Shown here: piece by piece, positions 9,698 through 17,534 of the stretch | How the letters are laid out: each line of letters starts with the position of its first letter | Position numbering within the stretch: position 1 is the first letter of the stretch | From: Sphingomonas sp. dw_22 | GTDB taxonomy: Bacteria > Pseudomonadota > Alphaproteobacteria > Sphingomonadales > Sphingomonadaceae | Length of the DNA: 64,000 nucleotides | NCBI RefSeq assembly: GCF_018449795.1 | Contig: NZ_JAAVVE010000001.1 | Coordinates: 124,001-188,000 of the forward strand | Direction of reading: 5' to 3' | Translations under genes and position numbers: made by a program | Notes under the pieces: generated by a model | The model's input: only the letters and a program-made list of their open reading frames with translations | Told to the model about the DNA's origin: nothing | Database searches by the model: none

Positions 9698-9729
9698 GGA
9701 ATTTACCGATAAAATGTAAATGACATTCC
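9698..9729. promoter_or_regulatory. Operator candidate between oxoprolinase and MarR-like gene
   Basis: ATTTAC (9701-9706), nine bases, GTAAAT (9716-9721) form a perfect inverted repeat, nested within an outer GGAAT/ATTCC pair. It lies in the 85-bp gap between the divergent oxoprolinase and MarR-like genes, where an autoregulating MarR protein would bind. It differs from the palindrome at 2848-2872, so two regulators may control the locus. Confidence 0.5.
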
Positions 9730-9769
9730 GTCAGATCGGCGTCAAGTTGACTGCGGGCAGGAAAAGGGT

Positions 9770-10306
9770 TTGAATGCCCGCGTGTCCAAAAGTCTCTCGG
9801 ATTCCCTCACCACACCGGTGGTATCGTCGGCGCATCTGGCAGCCGGGGCCTCGCCCGCGCTGTCGGAGCTGGAATTCAGCCTGACGCTGATCGCCACCGC
9901 CTATCAGCGCTGGATGACGCGCTGCGCCGCCGCCGCCGGTCATCAGCTCTCGGCGCTGGAAGTGCTGGTGCTGCACAGCATCCGCCACCGCGACCGCCCC
10001 AAGCGGCTGAGCGACATCACGCTGGTCCTCGATATCGAGGACACGCACCTCGCCACCTATGCCATCCGCAAGCTCCAGGCCGCGGGCCTCGTCCGCGCCC
10101 AGCGCGCCGGCAAGGAGAAGTTGCTCGTCGCCACCGACAAGGGCAAGGAATTCTGCGAGGTCTATCGCCAGATCCGCGAGAAGCTGCTGGTCGGCCGCGC
10201 CCGCGACGGCGGCCCCACGGAGGAGGAGCTGTCCGAAATCGCGGAGCGGCTGCGCATCCTCTCCGGCAGCTACAACCAGGCCGCACGCGCGGCGGCGACG
10301 CTCTAG
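9770..10306 (+). CDS. MarR-like winged-helix regulator
   Basis: A 178-residue winged-helix DNA-binding protein. The recognition region is around residues 78-110 (RPKRLSDITLVLDIEDTHLA), followed by the wing RAQRAGKEKLLVATDKGKEF. The C-terminal helix EEELSEIAERLRILS would form the dimer interface. The start is a TTG at 9770 with AGGA seven bases upstream; a GTG at 9782 is an alternative. It is divergent from the oxoprolinase gene and so is the probable regulator of oxoproline catabolism. It is convergent with the VOC gene, only 13 bases away. Confidence 0.8.
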   Translation: MNARVSKSLSDSLTTPVVSSAHLAAGASPALSELEFSLTLIATAYQRWMTRCAAAAGHQLSALEVLVLHSIRHRDRPKRLSDITLVLDIEDTHLATYAIRKLQAAGLVRAQRAGKEKLLVATDKGKEFCEVYRQIREKLLVGRARDGGPTEEELSEIAERLRILSGSYNQAARAAATL

Positions 10307-10319
10307 GGCTCCCGTCCGC

Positions 10320-10775
10320 CTATCTGGCGAACAGCGATTCCAGCGTCCGGAACGCCTTGATCTCGATGGCGTTGCCGCTCGGATCCTTGAAGAAGGTCGT
10401 CGACTGTTCGCCGGGCAGCCCCTTGAAGCGCGTGGTCGGCTCCATCTCGAAATGGACGCCGTGGCGGCGAAGGCGCTCGACCAGCGCCTCCCATGCCGCG
10501 ATGCCCAGCACGACCCCGAAATGGGGCACCGGCACATTGTGGCCGTCCACCGCGCCCGTCGCCACCGCATCGCGCGAGGCTGCCTGCGGATCGAGATGCG
10601 CCACGATCTGGTGGCCGTAGAAATCGAAGTCGATCCAGCTCGACGTGCTGCGCCCTTCCCCGCATCCCAGCACCTCGCGGTAGAAGCCGCGCGCCTCCTC
10701 CAGATCGCGCACGAGGAAGGCGAGATGGAACGGCGGCACGCCCTGCGGCGCGGCGGCGGCATCGATGTCGGCCAT
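10320..10775 (-). CDS. VOC (glyoxalase/dioxygenase fold) family protein
   Basis: A 151-residue single VOC module. It starts with the typical PPFHLAFLVRDLEEARGFYR strand-helix, has an FYGHQIVAH strand with a probable metal-ligand His, and ends TFFKDPSGNAIEIKAF, the conserved last strand with a metal-binding Glu. The reaction is not predictable from sequence; family members include glyoxalases, epimerases and extradiol dioxygenases. The start at 10775 is preceded by GGAAAGGGAAAA. It is divergent from a LysR gene with a LysR-type box between them, so it is the likely target of that regulator. Confidence 0.82.
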   Translation of the reverse strand: MADIDAAAAPQGVPPFHLAFLVRDLEEARGFYREVLGCGEGRSTSSWIDFDFYGHQIVAHLDPQAASRDAVATGAVDGHNVPVPHFGVVLGIAAWEALVERLRRHGVHFEMEPTTRFKGLPGEQSTTFFKDPSGNAIEIKAFRTLESLFAR

Positions 10776-10866
10776 GGCATTTTCCCTTTCCGGTTCGGGC
10801 CGGATTCCTAAGCCGAACCCCACCAAGGAAAAGCAGATAAAATTTGCTCAAAACTTGGATAAAATC

Positions 10867-10883
10867 TATACATCGTTCGTATA
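10867..10883. promoter_or_regulatory. LysR-type T-N11-A box
   Basis: TATAC, seven bases, GTATA: an inverted repeat with the T-N11-A form, in an AT-rich gap between the divergent VOC and LysR genes. Probable LysR autoregulation and VOC control site. Confidence 0.5.
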
Positions 10884-10904
10884 CAAAATACGTTAGAGCG
10901 GACG

Positions 10905-11768
10905 ATGCTACGCGAATTGGAGACTCTCGTTGCCGTCGCGCGGCTCGGCACCTTCGCGGCGGCGGCGGAACGGGTGGGCCTCACCCAGTCCGCGGTGAGC
11001 AGCCAGATGCAGCGGATCGAGGACCGGCTCGGCATCCGCATCTTCGAGCGATCGGGCCGTCGCCTCACGCTGAACCCGGTTGGAGTGCAGGTGCTTGCCA
11101 AGGCGGAGGAGATCCTCGCCCAATGGCACCAGCTCCGGACGCTGCGCTTCGATGCCTCGCCGCGGCGCCGGTTGGCGATCGGCGCCATCCCCACCGCGCA
11201 GACGGGCGTGCTGATCGGCGCGATCGCCGCCTTCCGCGCCGCGCACCCGCATGTCCGGCTCCACATCACGCCGGGCACCTCGATCCAGCTCATGGACCAG
11301 CTCGATGCAGGCGCGATCGCGATGGCGGTGATCGTCCGGCCGCCGTTCGGCATGCCCGCCACCATGCGCTGGATTCCGATCGGCACGCACCCCTATGCGC
11401 TGGTCTGCCCGCCCGCGCTTGCCGATCGCGGCTGGCGGGAAATCCTCGAAAGCCAGCCGTTCATCTTCTACGAGCGGACCTCCTTCGGCGGACGCGCCGT
11501 CGCCCGTTTCCTGAGCAGGCATGGCATCGCGATCGACGAAGCGATCGAGATGGACGAGATCGAGGCGATCCTCCGCATGGTGGCGCACGGCATCGGCGTC
11601 TCGATCGTGCCGCTGCTGGGGGAATTGCCCGCGGGCGTGGTGGCGATACGCCTCGACGACGATTTCCGGCGGGAGATCGGCATCCTGGCGACGACGACGC
11701 AGGACGACGAGGCCGCGGAACGGTTCATCGAACATATTGCCGGAGCGATGCCGCGCGAGGCGCTGTAA
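10905..11768 (+). CDS. LysR family transcriptional regulator
   Basis: A 287-residue LysR protein. The N-terminal helix-turn-helix is at about residues 16-45 (GTFAAAAERVGLTQSAVSSQ), followed by RLGIRIFERSGRRLTLNPVG and a periplasmic-binding-like effector domain from about residue 90 (RLAIGAIPTAQTGVLIGAI). It is divergent from the VOC gene and upstream of a TonB receptor on the same strand. Regulation of the VOC gene is the simplest reading; control of the downstream pectin-type receptor is also possible. Confidence 0.88.
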   Translation: MLRELETLVAVARLGTFAAAAERVGLTQSAVSSQMQRIEDRLGIRIFERSGRRLTLNPVGVQVLAKAEEILAQWHQLRTLRFDASPRRRLAIGAIPTAQTGVLIGAIAAFRAAHPHVRLHITPGTSIQLMDQLDAGAIAMAVIVRPPFGMPATMRWIPIGTHPYALVCPPALADRGWREILESQPFIFYERTSFGGRAVARFLSRHGIAIDEAIEMDEIEAILRMVAHGIGVSIVPLLGELPAGVVAIRLDDDFRREIGILATTTQDDEAAERFIEHIAGAMPREAL

Positions 11769-11852
11769 GTCGGCCCGGCCCTCGCCCCTCGCCCGATCAC
11801 GACGCCAGCAGCGCCCTACCACCTTCATCATTGCGCTAATGCGCACCCGTCT

Positions 11853-11900
11853 TGTCTTACAGGTTAACTTGCTTTACGCACCGATCCTGTCTTACAGGTT
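11853..11900 (+). promoter_or_regulatory. Tandem GntR/FadR-type operator candidates upstream of TonB receptor
   Basis: TGTCTTACAGGTT occurs twice, at 11853-11865 and 11888-11900, 35 bp apart. The second copy sits in a perfect dyad CCTGT-CTT-ACAGG; the first is TTGT-CTT-ACAG. The TGT-N3-ACA core is the form used by FadR-type GntR regulators. The pair lies 40-90 bp before the receptor start. The regulator is probably encoded elsewhere. Confidence 0.55.
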
Positions 11901-11940
11901 TGCGTACCCAGCGTTTAAAAATAAAAGTGGGAGAGGATCA

Positions 11941-14847
11941 ATGGCTTCACGGCGCGTTTCCGCGCGCGCAGCGGTTTCGACGGCTGCGCTCGCGATAGGA
12001 CTGGCATTTTCGAACCCGGCATTGGCGCAGAGCGAACCCGGCCCTGCCCAAGAGTCGAGCGTTCCCGATTCCCAACCGGCCGGCGACGACATCGTCGTCA
12101 CCGGCTTCCGCGGCTCGCTCGCCCGGGCGACCGAGGTCAAGCGCGAGGCCAGCGGCGTCGTCGATACCATCCTGGCCGAGGATGTCGGCAAGTTCCCGGA
12201 CTCGAACCTGGCTGAATCGATGCAGCGCGTGCCGGGCGTCACGCTGGCGCGCGGCGATGGTGGCGAGGGGCGCAACATCTCGGTTCGCGGCCTGGGCGCA
12301 TCGTTCACCCGCGTGCTGCTGAACGGGATCGAGGGCGCCAGCCAGACCAGCAGCTCGGACGTCCGCGGCGGCGGCAACCGCGGTCGAAGCTTCGATTTCA
12401 ACGCCTTCCCCTCGGAGCTGTTCAGCGCGCTCACCGTACGCAAGAGCAGCGCGGCCGACGTCCAGGAAGGCTCGCTCGGCGCCACCGTCGAGCTGCGCGC
12501 GCCGCGTCCCCTGGACTCCTCGCAGGACTTCGTCCTCGCCGCCACTGCGCAGGGTACCTATGACGACCTGCGGGACAAGTTCAGCCCGCGCCTGTCGGGC
12601 ACCGTGTCGAAGCAATTTGCCGACGGTACCTTCGGCGTGATGGCGGGCGCAGCCTATACCAGGCGCTACACCCGCGAAGAGGGCTATTCGGCGGTCGCGA
12701 TCTTCGACGGCCTGCAGAATGGCGGCTTCTGCACGCCGCTGGGCTACGCGCCCCAGACCCCGGCCTCCAGCGCGGTGAACGGTGCGGACGCGGCGAATTG
12801 CGGCACCGGCGTGCCGCGCACGTCGAACCTCGACGCCTATCTGCTCGCGAACAGCGGCACGACCTTCCTGCCGCGCGTTCCGCGCTATGTCCGATCGGAT
12901 CAGGACTATACGCGCTTCGGCGCCACCGCCGCGCTGCAATGGAAGCCCGACGACCGGACGGACATCAGCCTGAACGGCATATATTCGGTGTTCGACGTCA
13001 AGCGGCACGACCAGATGCTGAGCGCCCTGTCGTTCGCTCGCGCGGGCACCCAGAACGGCAAGCCGCAGACCTCGGTGCTGGAAGCGCAGGTCGATCCTGA
13101 CGGCACGCTGGTTTATGGCCGCTTCAACGGCGTGGACGTGCGCACCGACGACCAGACCGAATTCTTCACCACGCGCTTCAAGCAGCTGTCGCTCGATTTC
13201 TCCCACGAGTTCAGCGACGCCTTCAAGATCGACGGCATGATCGGGCGGTCCAAGTCGATCTTCGACAACCCGATCCGCACGACGGTCAGCATGGACGCCA
13301 ATAACGTCAACGACTTCACCTTCGATTTGCGCGGCGGCGGCACGATCCCGGTGATCGGCTGGGGCACGAACGTAGCCGATCCGGCGAACTTCGTGTTCGG
13401 TCCCGTCTTGCCCGACGGCACGTTCCAGGGGCTGGTCACCACGCGCTACCTGCGCACCTCGACCCAGAACACCAACGCGCAGGTCAGCGGCACGCTGACG
13501 ATCGCGGGCTGGCTGAAGGCCAAGGTGGGCGCGCAATATCGCGAATCCGACTTCGTCTCGGTTTCGCGCGGCCGATCGCCGACCAATGCGGCGATCACGC
13601 CGTCCCTGCCGGCAGGGACTTCGCTTGCATCGTTGACCGATGTCCTCACCGGCTTCGGCAGCAGCATTCCGGGCGACATCGCCTCGAGCTGGGCGCTCGC
13701 CGATTATGACAAGTTCAACTCGATCTTCCACATGAGCGACAAGCAGGGAATCTGGGCGGAGGTAGGCCCCGAGGGTGGCTTCATCGCCGACAATGGCCGC
13801 ATCCGCGAACGCGAGAAGGTCGGGTACGGCATGCTGCAGTTCGACATACCGGGCAGCATCCGTATCCGCGGCGATGTCGGCCTGCGCTATGTCCACACCG
13901 ACCAGCTCGGCGTCGGCTATGTCCCGGTCGGCACGGGCGCGACGCAGGTCAGCATCACTCGCGGCTATGACGACTGGCTCCCGGCGCTCAATGTCGCGGC
14001 GGAGTTCTCGCGTGACTTCATCGTCCGCTTCTCCGCGGCCAAGGTGCTGTCGCGCGCCGAGTTGTCCAACCTGAGCCCGGGGGTCAGCTCGTTCTTCCCG
14101 AACCAGCGGACCATCTCGTCGGGCAACCCGCAGCTCGATCCGATCCGCGCGAACACGCTGGACCTGTCGCTGGAATATTATCTCCCGCGCGGCGGCATCC
14201 TGTCGGTCGGCGCCTTCTACAAGGACATCAAGACCTATATCCAGGCATTCCAGCAGAGCATGACCTATGCCGAGACCGGGTTGCCGACCTCGCTGCTGGA
14301 GGGCTCGGACGCGCTGCCGAGCGACGACTTCCGCGTAACCAGCTACAAGAACACGGCCGGCGGCCCGCTGAAGGGCGTGGAGGTCAACTATCAGCAGCCA
14401 CTCTACTTCCTGCCGAGCTTCCTCTCCAACCTGGGCGTACTGGCGAACTACACGTTCGTGGACTCGAAGATCGTCTACTGCACCAACCCCGACTGCTCCA
14501 CGACCACCCGCAAGCCGATGATCTCGCTGTCGAAGAATTCGTTCAGCGGGACGCTCTATTACGAGGACAAGAAGTTCAGCATCCGCAGCACCGGCACGTA
14601 TCGCAGCGGCTTCCTCACCAACGTTCCGGCGGGCGTGGTGGGCAGCGACGTCCAGGGAAATCCCTCCACCTTCTATGTCGACGCCGCGGCCTATTACCAG
14701 CTGACTCCATCGGTTCGCCTGACGGTGGAGGCGCAGAACCTCACCAACGAACATAATGGCTATTATGTCGATTCGATCCGGCGGGATACGTTGTACGACA
14801 TGTACAGCGGCCGGAAGTTCAGCATCGGCGTCAATCTCAAGCTCTAG
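11941..14847 (+). CDS. TonB-dependent receptor (oligosaccharide type)
   Basis: A 968-residue receptor. It has a signal peptide ending SNPALAQ, then GDDIVVTGFRGSLARATEVK and the KFPDSNLAESMQRVPGV plug motif typical of the Caulobacter/sphingomonad receptors often linked to polysaccharide loci, and a barrel ending YSGRKFSIGVNLKL. The start at 11941 follows GGGAGAGGATCA. It is followed on the same strand, 82 bases later, by a GH28 polygalacturonase, so it probably imports pectin fragments. Two repeated TGT-N3-ACA sites lie just upstream. Confidence 0.9.
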   Translation: MASRRVSARAAVSTAALAIGLAFSNPALAQSEPGPAQESSVPDSQPAGDDIVVTGFRGSLARATEVKREASGVVDTILAEDVGKFPDSNLAESMQRVPGVTLARGDGGEGRNISVRGLGASFTRVLLNGIEGASQTSSSDVRGGGNRGRSFDFNAFPSELFSALTVRKSSAADVQEGSLGATVELRAPRPLDSSQDFVLAATAQGTYDDLRDKFSPRLSGTVSKQFADGTFGVMAGAAYTRRYTREEGYSAVAIFDGLQNGGFCTPLGYAPQTPASSAVNGADAANCGTGVPRTSNLDAYLLANSGTTFLPRVPRYVRSDQDYTRFGATAALQWKPDDRTDISLNGIYSVFDVKRHDQMLSALSFARAGTQNGKPQTSVLEAQVDPDGTLVYGRFNGVDVRTDDQTEFFTTRFKQLSLDFSHEFSDAFKIDGMIGRSKSIFDNPIRTTVSMDANNVNDFTFDLRGGGTIPVIGWGTNVADPANFVFGPVLPDGTFQGLVTTRYLRTSTQNTNAQVSGTLTIAGWLKAKVGAQYRESDFVSVSRGRSPTNAAITPSLPAGTSLASLTDVLTGFGSSIPGDIASSWALADYDKFNSIFHMSDKQGIWAEVGPEGGFIADNGRIREREKVGYGMLQFDIPGSIRIRGDVGLRYVHTDQLGVGYVPVGTGATQVSITRGYDDWLPALNVAAEFSRDFIVRFSAAKVLSRAELSNLSPGVSSFFPNQRTISSGNPQLDPIRANTLDLSLEYYLPRGGILSVGAFYKDIKTYIQAFQQSMTYAETGLPTSLLEGSDALPSDDFRVTSYKNTAGGPLKGVEVNYQQPLYFLPSFLSNLGVLANYTFVDSKIVYCTNPDCSTTTRKPMISLSKNSFSGTLYYEDKKFSIRSTGTYRSGFLTNVPAGVVGSDVQGNPSTFYVDAAAYYQLTPSVRLTVEAQNLTNEHNGYYVDSIRRDTLYDMYSGRKFSIGVNLKL

Positions 14848-14929
14848 TCCGCCCCCTTGGACTTTCCTGGCGGGACGGGCTTCGGCCTGTCCCCCCCATT
14901 TTTCGCTCCGGCCCCGTGGGGAGAATGTC

Positions 14930-16303
14930 ATGAAGATCGCACGTCGTACATTTGTCGGCATGGCAGGCGCATCGATCGCCGCGCCCAGCCTCGCGCTCGC
15001 CAACGGGCGCAAATTCCTCGCAAACGACCACGGCGCACGTGGAGACGGCAAGACGCTCGACACCAAGGCGATTCAGGCAGCGATCGACGCGGCCGCGAAA
15101 GTCGGGGGCACGGTATCGTTCCGTCCCGGCACCTATCGCACGGGATCGATCTTCGTGAAGTCCGGCGTGACCTTCGAGGTGCCGAAGGGCGTACGGATCC
15201 TCGGTTCGACCAGCCTGGCCGACTATCCCGAGATGCCGACGCGCGCGGCGGACATCGAGATGTCCTGGCCCTCGGCGCTGATCAACGTCTACCGGCAGGA
15301 CAATGTCCGCATCGTCGGCGACGGCATCATCGACGGCGACGGCAAGACCTTCTGGGACAGCTATTGGGCGTTGCGCCGCCAGTATGAGCCGCGCGGCATC
15401 CGCTGGGCGGCGGACTTCGATTGCCGGCGGCCGCGGCTGGTGCAGATCTTCCGGGCGAACAATGTGGAGTTCAGCGGGCCGCGCCTGCACCGCGCCGGCT
15501 TCTGGACGATCCATATCTGCTATTCGGACCATGTCCGCGTGTCGGATATCCTGATCAGCAACAACGAAGGCGGCCGTGGACCGAGCACCGATGCGATCGA
15601 CATCGATTCCTCGTCGAACGTGCTCGTCGAACGCGCCGACATCTCGTGCAACGACGATGCGCTGTGCCTGAAGTCCGGGCGCGGCGTCGACGGCTTCCGG
15701 GTCGGACGGCCGTCGCAGGACGTGATCATTCGCGACTGCGTGGTTCGGGACGCCCATGCCGGTGTCACGTTGGGCAGCGGTACGACCGGCGGCTTCCACA
15801 ACATCACCTTCGACAATATCGACATCCACTATCCGACGCCGGTCGGCATCCTGATGAAGTCGGCGCCGGGGCGAGGCGGGGTGATCTCCAACATCAACTA
15901 TTCGCGGATCCGCATGCATGCCGTGCCGGTGGTGATGCGCATCCTGCCCAATTGGTATCCGGCTTACAGTTCGGTCACGATTCCGCCCGAGATCTCGCCG
16001 GTCCCCGACTATTGGAAGCTCCTCGCCGCGCAGGTGCCACGCGAGAAGGGGATGGTGAAGATCACCGACGTGCACCTGCGCGACATCCGGGCCACAGACG
16101 CCAGGACCGGCTTCGAGGTCGAGGCATTCCCGGAAGTGCCGGCCGAGCGCTTCACCTTCGACGACGTTTACATGGACGTCCAGACCGCGGGCTTCATCCG
16201 CAATGCGCGGGACTGGCGTTTTACGGGCTCGCAGATCGATTCCGTCGACGGCAAGCCCGTCGAGCTAGGCAACACGTCGGGCTTTGCGGGGCTCGGGAAA
16301 TAA
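14930..16303 (+). CDS. Glycoside hydrolase family 28 (polygalacturonase-like)
   Basis: A 457-residue right-handed beta-helix enzyme. The N-terminus KIARRTFVG followed by a hydrophobic stretch ending LALA is a good Tat signal, implying export to the periplasm. The pectate-lyase-like start HGARGDGKTLDTKAIQAAID is typical of GH28. The active-site region STDAIDID (residues about 215-225) and NDDALCLKSGR (about 240-250) carry the GH28 catalytic Asp residues. Family members cleave galacturonate from pectin. It probably acts on oligomers imported by the preceding TonB receptor. Confidence 0.88.
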   Translation: MKIARRTFVGMAGASIAAPSLALANGRKFLANDHGARGDGKTLDTKAIQAAIDAAAKVGGTVSFRPGTYRTGSIFVKSGVTFEVPKGVRILGSTSLADYPEMPTRAADIEMSWPSALINVYRQDNVRIVGDGIIDGDGKTFWDSYWALRRQYEPRGIRWAADFDCRRPRLVQIFRANNVEFSGPRLHRAGFWTIHICYSDHVRVSDILISNNEGGRGPSTDAIDIDSSSNVLVERADISCNDDALCLKSGRGVDGFRVGRPSQDVIIRDCVVRDAHAGVTLGSGTTGGFHNITFDNIDIHYPTPVGILMKSAPGRGGVISNINYSRIRMHAVPVVMRILPNWYPAYSSVTIPPEISPVPDYWKLLAAQVPREKGMVKITDVHLRDIRATDARTGFEVEAFPEVPAERFTFDDVYMDVQTAGFIRNARDWRFTGSQIDSVDGKPVELGNTSGFAGLGK

Positions 16304-16990
16304 ACCTGCTCCCGAATTGCTGGCATGACGCGGCGCCGTCGAACCTCCCCAGCACCTGAAGTCGGCCTCGATATATTCGGCGAAGCCGACCAGGAAGGGC
16401 ACGATGAACGCGGTCATTGCGGATGCTCCCGCTCGACCAGCTCGACCGTCGGGGCATCGCCAGCCGCGCCGGCCGAACCGCCCGCGCCTCGCCGTCCCTG
16501 GCTGCCCAAGTGGCTGGGGGCGGCATCTTTTTGCGGAGCCGTCCCGAGGGCCGCGTTCACGAGACTGACATACGAGCCCAATAGAGTCGCTCGACATAGT
16601 CCGGAGCCCCGACCCGCATTGCCTCCGTTCCCCCCCCCTCAGTCCGGCAGTTGGCAGTCGACGGCGTTTCGCGTCCGCTACGGCGCCGCGCATTTCGGCA
16701 AGAGCCTGTTCTGGCATGCCAGCCAGATCCTGTTCGCCTTCTACCTGACCGAGATATAGTGCGATACCATTCGTCAGCCTTTGATGCCGTGGACGGCTCG
16801 CCGCATCGTCATAGCCAGTGCCGGCGGCGAGACGCTCAAGCCAAACTGCTAAACTGGTCGCTACAATCCCCCTCCCACCCAAGCCAAAGGCAGGCGGTTC
16901 ATCGGAACCCTTCGAAAGCCAATCTTAACCGAACCGTCGCACCTTGAGCTACCTTCAAGCGCCGAACGCGCTGTTACGAACTGGCCGCCC
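16304..16990. other. 687-bp region with no intact gene
   Basis: Between GH28 and the lipoprotein gene no complete gene is convincing. It holds a short sugar-transporter remnant (16667-16759). On the minus strand there is a 50-codon frame (MTAFIVPFLVGFAEYIEADF, ATG at 16417 with GGGAG eight bases upstream) that overlaps the 3' end of GH28 and matches nothing I recognise. The pattern suggests a deletion that removed most of a pectin-use cluster. Confidence 0.5.
16667..16759 (+). pseudogene. Remnant of GPH/MelB-type sugar transporter
   Basis: The frame reads RYGAAHFGKSLFWHASQILF and then AFYLTEI before a TAG stop. This matches the first transmembrane helix of GPH-family (MelB-like) MFS sugar carriers, which should continue for over 400 residues. 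Nothing recognisable follows. Upstream there is no good start in frame, so both ends look broken. Position after GH28 fits a lost galacturonide carrier. The call rests on one short motif. Confidence 0.4.
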
Positions 16991-17518
16991 ATGATAAGTC
17001 GCAGCATGCGCAATGTACTATTCCGCGGTGCCTTCATATTCGGCATCGGACTTCTGCTCGCAAGCTGCGCAGGCACGCCTGGACCGGTGGTTACGGTCAG
17101 CGGAGCGATGCCCGCGCCGGGGAACTACGCCCTCGCCGACAGTGGCGTCGATGCCCGCCCGGATTGGCAGGGCGTCGTCGTCAAGGGGTTGCAGAATCAT
17201 GGGCTCGTGCAAGGACCACGATCTTCCTATCTGGTGCAGTTGGCGCTCACCGAGCGCCCCGCCTTCGTCGGCACATTGCAACCAGATGAGAAAATACGCG
17301 ATCGGCAGCGACGTCCCTCCGCGCGCCTGGCAGGCAAGCAGATCGCGACTCTGACGGTCCTCATCACCGACACCGCGACCGGCAGGGAACTCTATCGCGC
17401 CTCGGCCCTAACCGTTGGTCGATCCGACGTCGATGAAGTGATGGTCGGGCGCATGGCGGACGCCATTCTGCCCTCTGACGACGGCAACCGCCCGATGGGG
17501 ACACATTCCAGGACATGA
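16991..17518 (+). CDS. Lipoprotein of unknown function
   Basis: A 175-residue protein with a clear lipobox: a hydrophobic N-terminus then LLLASC, predicting lipidation at Cys around residue 26. The rest (SYLVQLALTERPAFVGT, then TLTVLITDTATGRELYRASA) resembles DUF4136-like small envelope lipoproteins, but I cannot assign a family with confidence. An alternative start is the ATG at 17006. It converges on the CHASE2 kinase gene with 16 bases between stops. No operon partner is visible. Confidence 0.65.
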   Translation: MISRSMRNVLFRGAFIFGIGLLLASCAGTPGPVVTVSGAMPAPGNYALADSGVDARPDWQGVVVKGLQNHGLVQGPRSSYLVQLALTERPAFVGTLQPDEKIRDRQRRPSARLAGKQIATLTVLITDTATGRELYRASALTVGRSDVDEVMVGRMADAILPSDDGNRPMGTHSRT

Positions 17519-17534
17519 TCCATCGGATCGGCGA

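Noticed and set aside
16265..16417. 50-codon minus-strand frame beginning MTAFIVPFLVGFAEYIEADF
   Set aside because: It has a plausible ribosome site, but overlaps the 3' end of GH28, is very short and matches no family; noted only as possible debris.
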